Source of the DNA: SFEB01 sp964612455
Lineage (GTDB): Bacteria > Bacillota > Clostridia > Christensenellales > CAG-314
Length of the DNA: 20,082 bases
Assembly: GCA_964612455.1 (NCBI GenBank)
Contig: CAZTCB010000024.1
Coordinates: forward strand, 1 to 20,082
Direction: 5' to 3'
Part shown: one piece after another, positions 6,643 to 14,268 of the stretch
Position numbering within the stretch: the first letter of the stretch is position 1
How the letters are laid out: each line of letters opens with the position of its first letter
Translations under genes and position numbers: made by a program
The notes under the pieces: generated by a model
The model's database searches: none
Told to the model about the DNA's origin: nothing
The model's input: the letters and a program-made list of their open reading frames with translations, nothing else

Positions 6643-8466
6643 TTATAAAATCTCGTTGATTGTGTTAAGAATTTCCGAAAAAGACAGCCCGTTTAACTCG
6701 AGTTGTTCCGCTATCGTAGCGTGCTCGACAAAACATTCACCCACTCCCTTGTGTACGACTTTTTTCGGAGCGATACCGTTAACGACGATAAAGTCGTCGA
6801 GCAAATATCCAAATCCGCCACAAATCATTCCTTCTTCAAGCGTAACTATTATTTTATCATCGAGCTTTAAGCTGTTTAAAAACTCGTAATCAAAAGGCTT
6901 GATACAACACGCATTTATAACGCAAACACTTTTATCCATGAGAGCGTTTTTAACTTTCAGGCATATCGACAGCGCATTACCCCCGACCGCGAACAAGAAA
7001 ATATCAGAATCAGGATTTCCGTAAAAATTCCACTTAGGAAAACTAAATCCGCAATCTTGTTCACAAACCAAGTCAACGCTATATTTGGGATAACGTATCG
7101 CTATCGGAAAATTTTGAAAAGCACTCCACCTCAGCATCTGCTTTAGCTGTTCTACGGTTGCAGGAGCCAAAATCGTCATATTCGGAATTGCAGATAAAAA
7201 GGAAATGTCAAATACGCCCTGATGGGTTTTTCCGTCCTGCCCGACAAAACCTGCCCTGTCAATACAAAACGTGACGGGTAAATTTTGTAAGCATACGTCA
7301 TGAATAATCTGATCGTACGCACGTTGTAAAAACGTAGAATATACCGCAAAATACGGCTTTAACCCCTGAGCCGCCAGCCCCGCCGCAAACGTAACCGCAT
7401 GCTCTTCTGCTATACCGACGTCAAAAAATCTCTTGGAAAATGCCTCCTTAAATACGCTTGTACCGGTTCCGTCCGCCATCGCCGCAGTAATAACCGCTAT
7501 TTTCGGATTATCCACCGCCATTTCCGTCAATACTTTGCCGACGGCATCGGACATGTCGCTGTTAGACGAGATTCCGTTTGGAGAAACCCCATGGTACTTT
7601 TGTGGATTCTCTTCTGCCTCTTCAAAACCTTTTCCTTTTTTTGTTAAACAATGTAATACTGTAGGTTTATCGATATTGTTTTTTATTTTAGATAAATAAA
7701 ATACAAGTTCTTTAACGTCATGACCGTTTACGGGACCTATATATTTGATGTTGAAATTTTCAAAATAAATATTGCGCAACCTGTTCAGCCTGATACTCCG
7801 CACAATGTTTCTGCCAAGCTTAATCAACGGCTTACCCACAAGAGGTATCTTGCTTAATACCCTTTTTACTCGGTGTTTAAAATTAAGATATCCTTTGCTG
7901 ACTCTCATCTTAGATAGGTTTTTTGTAGCACTGCCAACGTTAGCACCTATCGACATATTATTATCATTCAACACAATAAACATCTTAGTATCGCCGATAC
8001 TGTTTAACCCCTCGTAAGACAATCCTCCCGTCAAGGCTCCGTCACCGACTACTGCCACGACGTCAAAACTTTGATTATTTATATCTCTCGCCGTTGCTAT
8101 ACCGAGAGCAGCCGACACGGCAGTGCTTGCATGCCCGGCGCCAAAAACGTCATACTCCGACTCGCTGACGTCAGTAAAGCCCGATAACCCGTCTGACCGA
8201 CGCAAGGTATCGATCTTGCCCATTCTTCCCGTCAGCATTTTGTGTACGTAGCTCTGATGACCGACGTCCCAGATTATTTTATCCGCATCATCAAAAACGT
8301 AGTGGAGAGCCACAGTCAACTCCACTACGCCAAGATTGCTTGCCAAATGCCCGCCGTTGTTAAGCACCGTTTGTAACAACTTTGCACGGATTTCTTCGCA
8401 CAACTCGGGCAATTGCTTAATATTTAATTTTTTTAAATCAGCCGGACAATCGATATTCTCTAACAT
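6643..8466 (-). CDS. dxs: 1-deoxy-D-xylulose-5-phosphate synthase
   Basis: DXS condenses pyruvate and glyceraldehyde 3-phosphate with thiamine diphosphate, the first step of the MEP isoprenoid pathway. The 607-residue length is typical. Visible marks are DVGHQSYVHKMLTGR near 67-81, the thiamine-binding GDGALTGG at 141-148 with NDNNMSIGANVG near 167-178, the glutamate in DVGIAEEHAVTFAAG of the pyrimidine-binding domain, and DRAGFVGQDGKTHQG. The ATG overlaps the oapA stop as TAATG and has no clear ribosome site, which points to translational coupling. Together with ispA on the other side of the RNA gene it brackets OLE with isoprenoid genes, the known OLE context. Confidence 0.98.
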   Translation of the reverse strand: MLENIDCPADLKKLNIKQLPELCEEIRAKLLQTVLNNGGHLASNLGVVELTVALHYVFDDADKIIWDVGHQSYVHKMLTGRMGKIDTLRRSDGLSGFTDVSESEYDVFGAGHASTAVSAALGIATARDINNQSFDVVAVVGDGALTGGLSYEGLNSIGDTKMFIVLNDNNMSIGANVGSATKNLSKMRVSKGYLNFKHRVKRVLSKIPLVGKPLIKLGRNIVRSIRLNRLRNIYFENFNIKYIGPVNGHDVKELVFYLSKIKNNIDKPTVLHCLTKKGKGFEEAEENPQKYHGVSPNGISSNSDMSDAVGKVLTEMAVDNPKIAVITAAMADGTGTSVFKEAFSKRFFDVGIAEEHAVTFAAGLAAQGLKPYFAVYSTFLQRAYDQIIHDVCLQNLPVTFCIDRAGFVGQDGKTHQGVFDISFLSAIPNMTILAPATVEQLKQMLRWSAFQNFPIAIRYPKYSVDLVCEQDCGFSFPKWNFYGNPDSDIFLFAVGGNALSICLKVKNALMDKSVCVINACCIKPFDYEFLNSLKLDDKIIVTLEEGMICGGFGYLLDDFIVVNGIAPKKVVHKGVGECFVEHATIAEQLELNGLSFSEILNTINEIL

Positions 8467-9173
8467 TATTTCTTAGAAAAAACAGACAAAACTCTTGCAA
8501 GACCAAAAATAATTTTCGTGCCGTTTTTTATCGCAATCTTCTTTCCCGCTGCTTTGCCTGTAATCATTAAAGCCGCAATCAACGTGCTACAAACCACACT
8601 TACTATCAAGTGCTGCGTATCATCCTGGATCGCCATTACCGCAACTATAGCCGCACCGCATGCGCCGGATATAATGCCACAAATATCGCCTATTACGTCA
8701 CAACACGTACTATTGATAACGTTGGCGTTTTTTGACAATTTGACAGCCAACTTCGCACCCTTGACTTTTCGTGCCGACATTGCCAAAAACGGCTCCGAAT
8801 CGCAGGAAGTAGCTGCCACACCGATAATATCGGCAAGAATAGATACGAAAATTATAAACAATACCAACAAGTATGCGATAAAAATATTATGCTCGTCAAT
8901 ATCGTCCACAACCAACTGCGAAACAATACCAAATACGAACGACAAAACCAACGTCATGAGGCAAACGACAACAACCCAAGGTATTTTTACTTTTTTTGAG
9001 TGTTTCTTTTTGTTTTTATTATTTTTAACGTTTTTTTGGCTTAAATCTTTCGGTTTAGTTGGTTTTTGTAAATCTGCCGATGTTTTAGCGTCGGAAAAAT
9101 CCCCCGCATTACTCGGAGGATTACCGTCTTTGTCTGATGTTTCTTGAGATTCTTTAATTGTATTTCTGTCCAT
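8466..9173 (-). CDS. oapA: OLE-associated membrane protein OapA
   Basis: OapA is the membrane protein that binds OLE RNA and holds it at the cell membrane; in Bacillus halodurans the complex affects tolerance to cold, short-chain alcohols and Mg2+. The 235 residues start with a hydrophilic tail (1-63) rich in Lys/Asn (48-62), then four membrane segments near 65-89, 96-118, 157-182 and 187-208. Asp115 sits in the second segment and a DVIGD pair (159, 163) opens the third. A basic loop (135-148) joins segments two and three. Identity rests on this topology and on position: directly after the large RNA and coupled to dxs. No Shine-Dalgarno sequence precedes the ATG, and no later in-frame Met comes before the first membrane segment. 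Confidence 0.82.
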   Translation of the reverse strand: MDRNTIKESQETSDKDGNPPSNAGDFSDAKTSADLQKPTKPKDLSQKNVKNNKNKKKHSKKVKIPWVVVVCLMTLVLSFVFGIVSQLVVDDIDEHNIFIAYLLVLFIIFVSILADIIGVAATSCDSEPFLAMSARKVKGAKLAVKLSKNANVINSTCCDVIGDICGIISGACGAAIVAVMAIQDDTQHLIVSVVCSTLIAALMITGKAAGKKIAIKNGTKIIFGLARVLSVFSKK

Positions 9174-9189
9174 ATTGTTTTTAAATTAA

Positions 9190-9774
9190 GGTGGTAACAA
9201 AATAAGTAAACCTTACGGCATAAGGTTCAGTAGGATTTCCCCCTCGGATACTCCCCGTCGCCGGAAAAAACAAGAGCAGTTTCCTTTTAAATCCAAGGGT
9301 GCGCCGTCACCAAACGCACAACTGAATCGCCACTAAGTCCGTACTATAATCCCTATTTCGTCAATCAAACAGTCTAGAAGTTTTCCTTAACAAACGCTAA
9401 AACGTCTATCTTCTTTTGCAGCGCCAATTTCATAAAGCAATCGCCCCGTCGAATCGGCCAACCCGACGCGTTGTGTTCTTTAATCCCAAGCCGCCACTCA
9501 AAGCAGGCTACTCTGTACACAGCTTTTTAATCACCGCATAGCAGGTTTAATCTCAAGCAGTAATTTCGCTATGCGCTACTCTTACCGTATTGAGTCTCCA
9601 CGAATAATGGGATAGGAAATATGCCGTTACTTCTTACCCAAAATTCTTAACTTCCAGCACCACCCCTCGTTTGGGCAACGAAGGGAAGCACAAGAAACTT
9701 CATCGATGTGCCCTTTAGCGATATTTTATCCCCGCTTTCAACGCTCCAGTATCTGACTAGAATACTGCACCACC
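9190..9774 (-). ncRNA. ole: OLE RNA (ornate large extremophilic RNA)
   Basis: A 585-nt stretch between ispA and oapA-dxs lacks a credible reading frame but is dense in paired elements. GGTGGT (9774-9769) pairs with ACCACC (9195-9190) and closes the whole molecule. Inside are CAGTAT/ATACTG (9767-9747), GCACA/TGTGC (9711-9688), a 9-bp stem (9685-9677 with 9671-9663), an 8-bp stem CGCATAGC/GCTATGCG (9575-9568 with 9542-9535), CGTCG/CGACG (9468-9447), GTGCG/CGCAC topped by a GTGA tetraloop (9319-9299), GGATTT/AAATCC (9294-9233) and AACCTTA/TAAGGTT (9227-9209). Size, gene neighbours and a GNRA-capped hairpin near the 3' end match OLE RNA, which works with OapA at the membrane. A promoter puts the start exactly at the closing helix. 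I cannot run a covariance search; the assignment is from context and folding. Confidence 0.88.
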
Positions 9775-9781
9775 GAAATAT

Positions 9782-9810
9782 ATTCTACCACAAAAAAATT
9801 ATTTTTGCAA
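9782..9810 (-). promoter_or_regulatory. Promoter of the OLE RNA gene
   Basis: TTGCAA (9810-9805), a 17-base spacer and TAGAAT (9787-9782) with an extended TGG in front. The start predicted seven bases downstream is G9774, the first base of the GGTGGT arm that closes the RNA. The RNA can thus be made separately from the ispA operon, although read-through from ispA is also possible as no terminator separates them. Confidence 0.65.
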
Positions 9811-9824
9811 GCATTTTCACTATA

Positions 9825-10637
9825 TTATATGCGAGATATTACGTCGTCTGTAAACTCAAGCAAAAAATCAAACTTTTTTTCCGCATTAATCTTATTCAGT
9901 AGGTTTTTAATATATTCTGCCGATTGCAAAATATATTTTTTTGTATAATCACGATCGAAATAACTCAATACGGAACTTTTTTTATCGTCTTCATCTTTAT
10001 CCGCCATGTCGTCTACAAATTGATAAATCAACCCTAATTTTTCGCAATACTCGCGTAAACAATCTATAACGTCATCTTCTGCATTACCCAAAATCGCTTG
10101 CGGAACGACAGATGCGCATATTAATTTTGACGTCTTTAATCTTGCCAGTTCGCAGTACTCTTCAAAACTTAATTCCTTGCTTTGTACGTCGACGGATTGC
10201 CCGTAAATCATCCCGCTTAACCCGGCGCAATCAAACAAATACTCGGCAGCCTTTAAATAATTACGTTGAAAAGAACCGCCTAAAACAATCTCTGCTGCCA
10301 GATTTAAAAGACCGTCCCCCGCTAAAGTAGCCTGCGCCGCACCAAATTTTTTTTGACAAGAAAGTTGCCCGCGACGCATATCAGCATTATCCATACATGG
10401 CAAGTCGTCATGCACGAGCGAATAATTGTGAATCAACTCTACCGCCAACGCGAGCCGCAAAGCGTTTTCGTTGTCCGCTCCACCGAACGTTTTTGCCGTA
10501 TCGAGAGAAAGGCGATATCTGAACCTCTTGCCGCCGGTACCTAAAGCATAATTTGCAGCCACAAAAGCATAGTTATTGCCAAGATAACGATTTTTAGCAA
10601 TCAATGCATTGAGATTATCCAAAAAAACGTCAGTCAT
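9825..10637 (-). CDS. ispA: Polyprenyl (farnesyl-type) diphosphate synthase
   Basis: This enzyme condenses isopentenyl diphosphate with allylic diphosphates to make short isoprenoid chains. The 270 residues include GGKRFR at 35-40, the first Asp-rich motif DDLPCMD at 77-83 (with the two-residue insert typical of bacterial farnesyl synthases), QxxD at 147-150 and the second motif DDMAD at 209-213. The usual Pro after GGKRxR is Tyr41. Slightly shorter than the common 290-300 residues. Its ATG overlaps the xseB stop. The OLE promoter begins within the last codons and the RNA starts 50 bases past its stop. Product chain length (C15 or C20) cannot be settled by eye. Confidence 0.94.
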   Translation of the reverse strand: MTDVFLDNLNALIAKNRYLGNNYAFVAANYALGTGGKRFRYRLSLDTAKTFGGADNENALRLALAVELIHNYSLVHDDLPCMDNADMRRGQLSCQKKFGAAQATLAGDGLLNLAAEIVLGGSFQRNYLKAAEYLFDCAGLSGMIYGQSVDVQSKELSFEEYCELARLKTSKLICASVVPQAILGNAEDDVIDCLREYCEKLGLIYQFVDDMADKDEDDKKSSVLSYFDRDYTKKYILQSAEYIKNLLNKINAEKKFDFLLEFTDDVISRI

Positions 10638-10842
10638 TTTGATTCAACTTGCTCTGCAGAGCACTCCATTGGGCTTTCATTTCATTGAAACGCTCCGAAT
10701 ATTTGTCAAGCAATTCCGCACATTGGGTAGAAATCTTTAAACCTTCGTCAAAAAGCGCAAAACTCTCCTCTATCGAAGTGTTTTTATCCTCCAACTTATC
10801 TGCAATTTCGTTTAATTTTACCAACATTTGCTCAAAATCCAT
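10630..10842 (-). CDS. xseB: Exodeoxyribonuclease VII small subunit
   Basis: XseB partners XseA to form exonuclease VII, which degrades single-stranded DNA to short oligonucleotides. From the ATG at 10842 the protein has 70 residues, normal for the family, with the typical helical pattern LVKLNEIADKLE and SIEESFALFDEGLKI. I prefer this ATG because GTGGGG lies about seven bases before it; a GTG at 10854 would add four residues. It overlaps the end of xseA by 11 bases and the start of ispA by 8. Confidence 0.94.
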   Translation of the reverse strand: MDFEQMLVKLNEIADKLEDKNTSIEESFALFDEGLKISTQCAELLDKYSERFNEMKAQWSALQSKLNQND

Positions 10843-12016
10843 TTTTAACCCCACATACTCTTGCTTTTACTACTCCGTCGGATAAATATACGCTCACCTC
10901 GTCATTCTCACTCAATACGCCGACCGAAGAAACTCTCTCTCCCGCTTTCGTAACAATCGCTTTGCCTGCGCTAAATACGCTCTTAGGGGACAACACCTTA
11001 ACTTTGTTTGATAACAAATCGGTGGCGGTTGCAGCCGTATCAAGCTTATTTTTTAAGCAATACAGGTTTTTCTCCATTCCGACAGATAGTTTATTGCAAA
11101 ACTTTTCCTTTTTTAATTTTACGCCATTTTCGATTTTTAGCACCAAATCGCCAAAATCAAAATGTTTACACTCTACTATTTCAGTCATATTACAATACAA
11201 TCTATCCAAGACCGACATCAAGTCTTTTGACGCGTCAAAATCTGTCACTAATTCCGCCGCTATAGACGGTGTACCCGCGCGCAAATCGGCACAAAAATCA
11301 CATATGGAAAAATCCGTTTCATGTCCGACTGCCGATATGGTCGGTTTGGTACAATCTCTTAGCGCTATTGCTACTTCTTCGCTGTCGAATGCCGACAAAT
11401 CCTCTTTACTGCCGCCACCTCTCGCAATAATAATAACGTCTACGTCTTGTTTTGACAAGGCGTCTATCCCCTGTGCTATTCGCACTGCCGCGTCTTCTCC
11501 TTGCACCCGCGCATCGTAAAGATACAACTTTGCATACCTATTACGACGCAATACGACGTTAAATATATCATGCAACACGGCACCGTTAAAAGAAGTAACA
11601 ACACCTATATTGAATATATACTTAGGCAATGTTTTTTTTCGTTCTTTAGAAAAAAAACCCAATTTCTCAAGTTTATTCTTAAGCTCTTGCATTTTGAGAA
11701 ATTGTTCTCCTTTGGCAGTCAAAGGCTTTATCTTGTTAACAAAAAAACTAATCTTGCCGTTTTTATACAAAGAAGTACTGCCTTCCACAACCACTTCGAC
11801 ACCAAGCTCGAGCCGCTGTAAATCGTTTGGCGAAATTTTATCGAGATAACAAAAACAATCCATTTGACAAAAAGCATCTTTTAGCGTTAAAAAGATGCCT
11901 TCCCCTGCCAATTTTATACTCGATATCTCGCCGCAAACGCTCATCTTTGACAAAATGGGCTCGTTGTCTATAAGTGCTTTTATAAAATTGTTATACTGCG
12001 TTACATTGACAATCAT
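10832..12016 (-). CDS. xseA: Exodeoxyribonuclease VII large subunit
   Basis: This is the catalytic subunit of exonuclease VII. Its 394 residues have an N-terminal OB-fold (about 1-100), then the catalytic region with GVVTSFNGAVLHDI near 138-151, IIIARGGGSKEDL near 195-207, AVGHETD at 229-235 and RAGTPSIAAEL at 246-256, followed by a helical part and a short C-terminal tail. All family landmarks are in place and the length is slightly short. The ATG overlaps the folD stop (ATGA), and xseB overlaps its end, so the three are translationally coupled. Confidence 0.97.
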   Translation of the reverse strand: MIVNVTQYNNFIKALIDNEPILSKMSVCGEISSIKLAGEGIFLTLKDAFCQMDCFCYLDKISPNDLQRLELGVEVVVEGSTSLYKNGKISFFVNKIKPLTAKGEQFLKMQELKNKLEKLGFFSKERKKTLPKYIFNIGVVTSFNGAVLHDIFNVVLRRNRYAKLYLYDARVQGEDAAVRIAQGIDALSKQDVDVIIIARGGGSKEDLSAFDSEEVAIALRDCTKPTISAVGHETDFSICDFCADLRAGTPSIAAELVTDFDASKDLMSVLDRLYCNMTEIVECKHFDFGDLVLKIENGVKLKKEKFCNKLSVGMEKNLYCLKNKLDTAATATDLLSNKVKVLSPKSVFSAGKAIVTKAGERVSSVGVLSENDEVSVYLSDGVVKARVCGVKNGF

Positions 12017-12873
12017 CTTATTTTATACTGTCTCTTGGCGGCTTTAACTATATTTTCTATCATAACGGCGGTAGTCATAGGACCACAACCGCCGGGCACA
12101 GGCGTAATCGCGCCGACGATTCCGAGCAACGCATCGTAATCGGCGTCACCGACCACTTTGCCGTCAACAAAATTAGTGCCAAAATCGACTACGACGACAC
12201 CCTCTCTGACCATACTCTTGTCCAACAGTTTGACCTTTCCTGCCGCTAAAACTATAACGTCCGCATTCTTACATGCTGCTCTTAAGTTTTTGGTATGAGT
12301 ATGACAAATCGTAACCGTTGCATTTTCATTAAGCAGTAACGCCGCCATAGGCTTGCCCACTACGGTACTGCGACCTACAACCGTAACGTTTTTACCGTCT
12401 AATTCTATCTTATATTTTTTTAAAAGTTTCATCGCACCGTACGGAGTACAGGGATAAAACGTATTGTTTTTATTCTGGTTGGAATAAAGATTACTTATAC
12501 TTTGCGGGGTTTGTCCGTCAATATCTTTTTCAGGCTTGATTGCGGCATTAATACGACTTCCGTCGATATGCGCAGGATAAGGCGCCATTACCATTATCCC
12601 GTTGACGGCAGGGTTGTTATTAAGCTCGTTTATCTTATCTATAACCTGCTCTGTCGTATAATCACCCGGTAAAACTTCGTAAGTCGCGTTTATACCGACG
12701 TTTGCGCATGCGCGTTTATTAACCAAAGCGTACTGCAAATTTGCGTCGTCGTCACCGACCGAAATCATTGCAAAGCCGACGCCATACCCTCGGGAAGCGA
12801 TCTTTCGCGTCTGCGCGGCTTGCGCCGACAATATTTTTTTATATTCTTCTCTCCCATCAAGGATTTTCGTCAT
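12013..12873 (-). CDS. folD: FolD-family methylene-THF dehydrogenase, altered cyclohydrolase site
   Basis: FolD normally oxidises 5,10-methylene-THF and then hydrolyses methenyl-THF to 10-formyl-THF. The 286 residues keep the family frame: YALVNKRAC at 48-56, KDIDG at 116-120, PCTPYGAMKLL at 141-151, the NADP-site GRSTVVGKP at 168-176 and ITPVPGGCGPMT at 256-267. Two catalytic positions differ. Aligned with E. coli YVASKRKAC, the lysine four residues after Tyr48 is Asn52, and the VQLPLP motif is VMAPYP, so the conserved Gln is Met95. The Asp (119) and Tyr (48) remain. A GAGG site precedes the ATG, eight bases after nusB. The protein may act as dehydrogenase only; that is inference. Confidence 0.93.
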   Translation of the reverse strand: MTKILDGREEYKKILSAQAAQTRKIASRGYGVGFAMISVGDDDANLQYALVNKRACANVGINATYEVLPGDYTTEQVIDKINELNNNPAVNGIMVMAPYPAHIDGSRINAAIKPEKDIDGQTPQSISNLYSNQNKNNTFYPCTPYGAMKLLKKYKIELDGKNVTVVGRSTVVGKPMAALLLNENATVTICHTHTKNLRAACKNADVIVLAAGKVKLLDKSMVREGVVVVDFGTNFVDGKVVGDADYDALLGIVGAITPVPGGCGPMTTAVMIENIVKAAKRQYKIR

Positions 12874-12881
12874 AAAACCTC

Positions 12882-13304
12882 TTATTCACTCTTAGTATTT
12901 CTGACGTATTGCGCCAAAATCCCGTTAATAAAAGAAGCACTGTTGTCGGTAGAATACAATTTCGCCAAGCCGACCGCCTCGTTTATCACAACCTCTAACG
13001 GCGTCATACGAGTATCTATTTCGTAAAAAGCCATCATTAGTATTGCCAAATCCACCTTAAACAATCGCTCCTCTTTAAAACCGTTGGCAAGCGCCGCAAC
13101 CTTTTGACGATAAACGTCTATATTATTAACGACGTTGTTATATATATCAACGATAAAATGCTTGTCTGCTCCGGTGATTTCAAATACGGTATCGTCGGCA
13201 TCTTCTTTCTTTATGAACTGCTCCAACGACAGATCGTCTTTGACGTTTGTAAAAAGGTACTCATAAATCAAACTAAATGCAATTTTTCTTGCGTCCTTGC
13301 GCAT
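12882..13304 (-). CDS. nusB: Transcription antitermination factor NusB
   Basis: NusB binds boxA RNA with NusE (ribosomal protein S10) in rRNA antitermination complexes. I chose the ATG at 13304 (140 aa), six bases after GGAGG and starting MRKDARKIAF, the usual family opening; an ATG at 13316 lies upstream of the ribosome site. The remainder is the all-helical NusB fold ending with AVGLAKLYSTDNSASFINGIL, where the family's conserved surface lies. It lies between the Asp23-family gene and folD as in Bacillus. A hairpin at 13328-13360 separates it from the gene before. Confidence 0.95.
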   Translation of the reverse strand: MRKDARKIAFSLIYEYLFTNVKDDLSLEQFIKKEDADDTVFEITGADKHFIVDIYNNVVNNIDVYRQKVAALANGFKEERLFKVDLAILMMAFYEIDTRMTPLEVVINEAVGLAKLYSTDNSASFINGILAQYVRNTKSE

Positions 13305-13327
13305 ACAGTCCTCCATTGTAAATTCAC

Positions 13328-13360
13328 AAACCCTTTGACCGTACTGCCAAAGGGTTTTTT
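13328..13360. terminator. Hairpin between the Asp23-family gene and nusB
   Basis: A 10-bp perfect stem (13328-13337 with 13348-13357) with a 10-base loop is followed on the plus strand by six T. On the minus strand, the direction of the genes, the tail is TTTGTGAATTT, a weaker terminator. It may attenuate between the two genes or stop antisense transcripts. Confidence 0.6.
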
Positions 13361-13363
13361 ACG

Positions 13364-13711
13364 CTATTGATCTGCAGGAGTGTCGACTTTAACTCCTATA
13401 ACGTGTACGTTTATCTCTTTTACCTTAAACTCGACCATCGTTTCAAATGCGTTTTTAATGGCTCGCTGAATGTTAAAAGCAACCTCCGGTACCTTAATGT
13501 CGGGACGAACCTTGACGTAAACGTCAACGTAAACCTGATGCTCTTCCGTTTCGATTTTTACTATCTTTTGCTTTTTTGCCGCCTTAATATTGCCGACATC
13601 CAAATCGATAACGCCGTCAACTTCTTTCATTGCGCAAAGCACAAGATTATATAAAATATCACTGCAATAAACTACCTTGCCCTTTTCGTCGCCTTTAGAA
13701 ATAATCTTCAT
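13364..13711 (-). CDS. Asp23/Gls24 (DUF322) family protein, YqhY-like
   Basis: This small cytoplasmic protein belongs to the Asp23 family, often linked to the cell envelope or to control of fatty-acid synthesis. The 115 residues show the usual beginning (GKVVYCSDILYNLVLCAMKEVDGV), a central acidic-basic strand pair EEHQVYVDVYVKVRPD, and VAFNIQRAIKNAFETM with KEINVHVIGV near the end. In Bacillus yqhY lies in this same place before nusB, but accBC, which normally precedes it, is absent. AAAGGCGA precedes the ATG. A promoter with -10 at 13742-13737 lies about 26 bases upstream. Confidence 0.88.
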   Translation of the reverse strand: MKIISKGDEKGKVVYCSDILYNLVLCAMKEVDGVIDLDVGNIKAAKKQKIVKIETEEHQVYVDVYVKVRPDIKVPEVAFNIQRAIKNAFETMVEFKVKEINVHVIGVKVDTPADQ

Positions 13712-13736
13712 TCGCCTTTACCTCTACTTTTAAAGG

Positions 13737-13765
13737 ATTATAGCACAAAAAGGTTAAAAATACAA
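13737..13765 (-). promoter_or_regulatory. Promoter for the asp23 family-nusB-folD-xseAB-ispA operon
   Basis: Perfect -10 TATAAT (13742-13737), 17-base spacer and a weak -35 TTGTAT (13765-13760), in the short gap after spoIIIAH. It would give the housekeeping genes vegetative expression independent of the sporulation operon before them. Confidence 0.55.
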
Positions 13766-13775
13766 TACTTTTATC

Positions 13776-14258
13776 CTAAATGGATAATATTTTTACGTAA
13801 TCCGGCGAAACACCGAGTTCCTCTACTATCGTATTATATATTATCGCCGTATCCTGCAGAGTCAAAGTTTCTTTGGCGGCGATAACGTTGACGTTGTTAC
13901 TATCCACGCCTATTGTTATCACCAAGTCTTCGTACCCTTTGGCTTTTAGCAAACTCTCCAACAACATCTCGGTTTCCATCAGTTCTATAATTTTTTGTTT
14001 TTGAGCGGTTGCGTTGGCTCTTGCCTCTGCGTATTCTTCTCCCTCTACTGCAATAATTTCGTTTAAGTTATTGATTTCCTCGGTTCGCATTTCATCCCAA
14101 TTACTACGATAAGTCGAGAAAAACGTACTTGTAGCAACAGAATCTCCGTCGGCGCCTGCCGTCTGTTCATTGTCGAGCAGGGCAAAATTGAGATACGCGG
14201 CAACAGCCAAAACGAGCAACATAGATACTGCAATAATGATTTTTTTAGTCTTTGTCAT
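13776..14258 (-). CDS. spoIIIAH: Stage III sporulation protein AH
   Basis: SpoIIIAH sits in the mother-cell membrane, and its outer domain binds forespore SpoIIQ to zip the two membranes and help form the feeding channel. The 160 residues have one membrane helix (about 7-27) and a helical stretch (60-110), ending in a YscJ/FliF-like ring-building domain (about 90-160: LLESLLKAKGYEDLVITIG and onward). It is shorter than the Bacillus protein (about 218), mainly in the linker after the membrane helix, as often in Clostridia. It is the last gene of the operon. No clear terminator follows, only a weak stem at its stop. Confidence 0.93.
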   Translation of the reverse strand: MTKTKKIIIAVSMLLVLAVAAYLNFALLDNEQTAGADGDSVATSTFFSTYRSNWDEMRTEEINNLNEIIAVEGEEYAEARANATAQKQKIIELMETEMLLESLLKAKGYEDLVITIGVDSNNVNVIAAKETLTLQDTAIIYNTIVEELGVSPDYVKILSI

Positions 14259-14268
14259 AATTTACCTC

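Noticed and set aside
8518..9147. Plus-strand open frame of 209 codons
   Set aside because: It is the exact antisense of oapA, has no ribosome site, and encodes a low-complexity Ile/Thr/Ala sequence typical of a shadow frame.
9180..9780. Large structured region read as tmRNA, RNase P RNA, signal recognition RNA or a group I/II intron
   Set aside because: I see no tRNA-like ends, no RNase P core sequences such as GAGGAAAGTCC, and no intron-encoded protein. The gene context and size fit OLE RNA much better.
9708..9902. Plus-strand open frame of 64 codons over the 5' end of the OLE RNA
   Set aside because: It overlaps the OLE promoter and the ispA end in antisense, and lacks codon bias or a ribosome site.
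10962..11519. Plus-strand open frame of 185 codons
   Set aside because: It is antisense to the conserved catalytic region of xseA and has no family resemblance.
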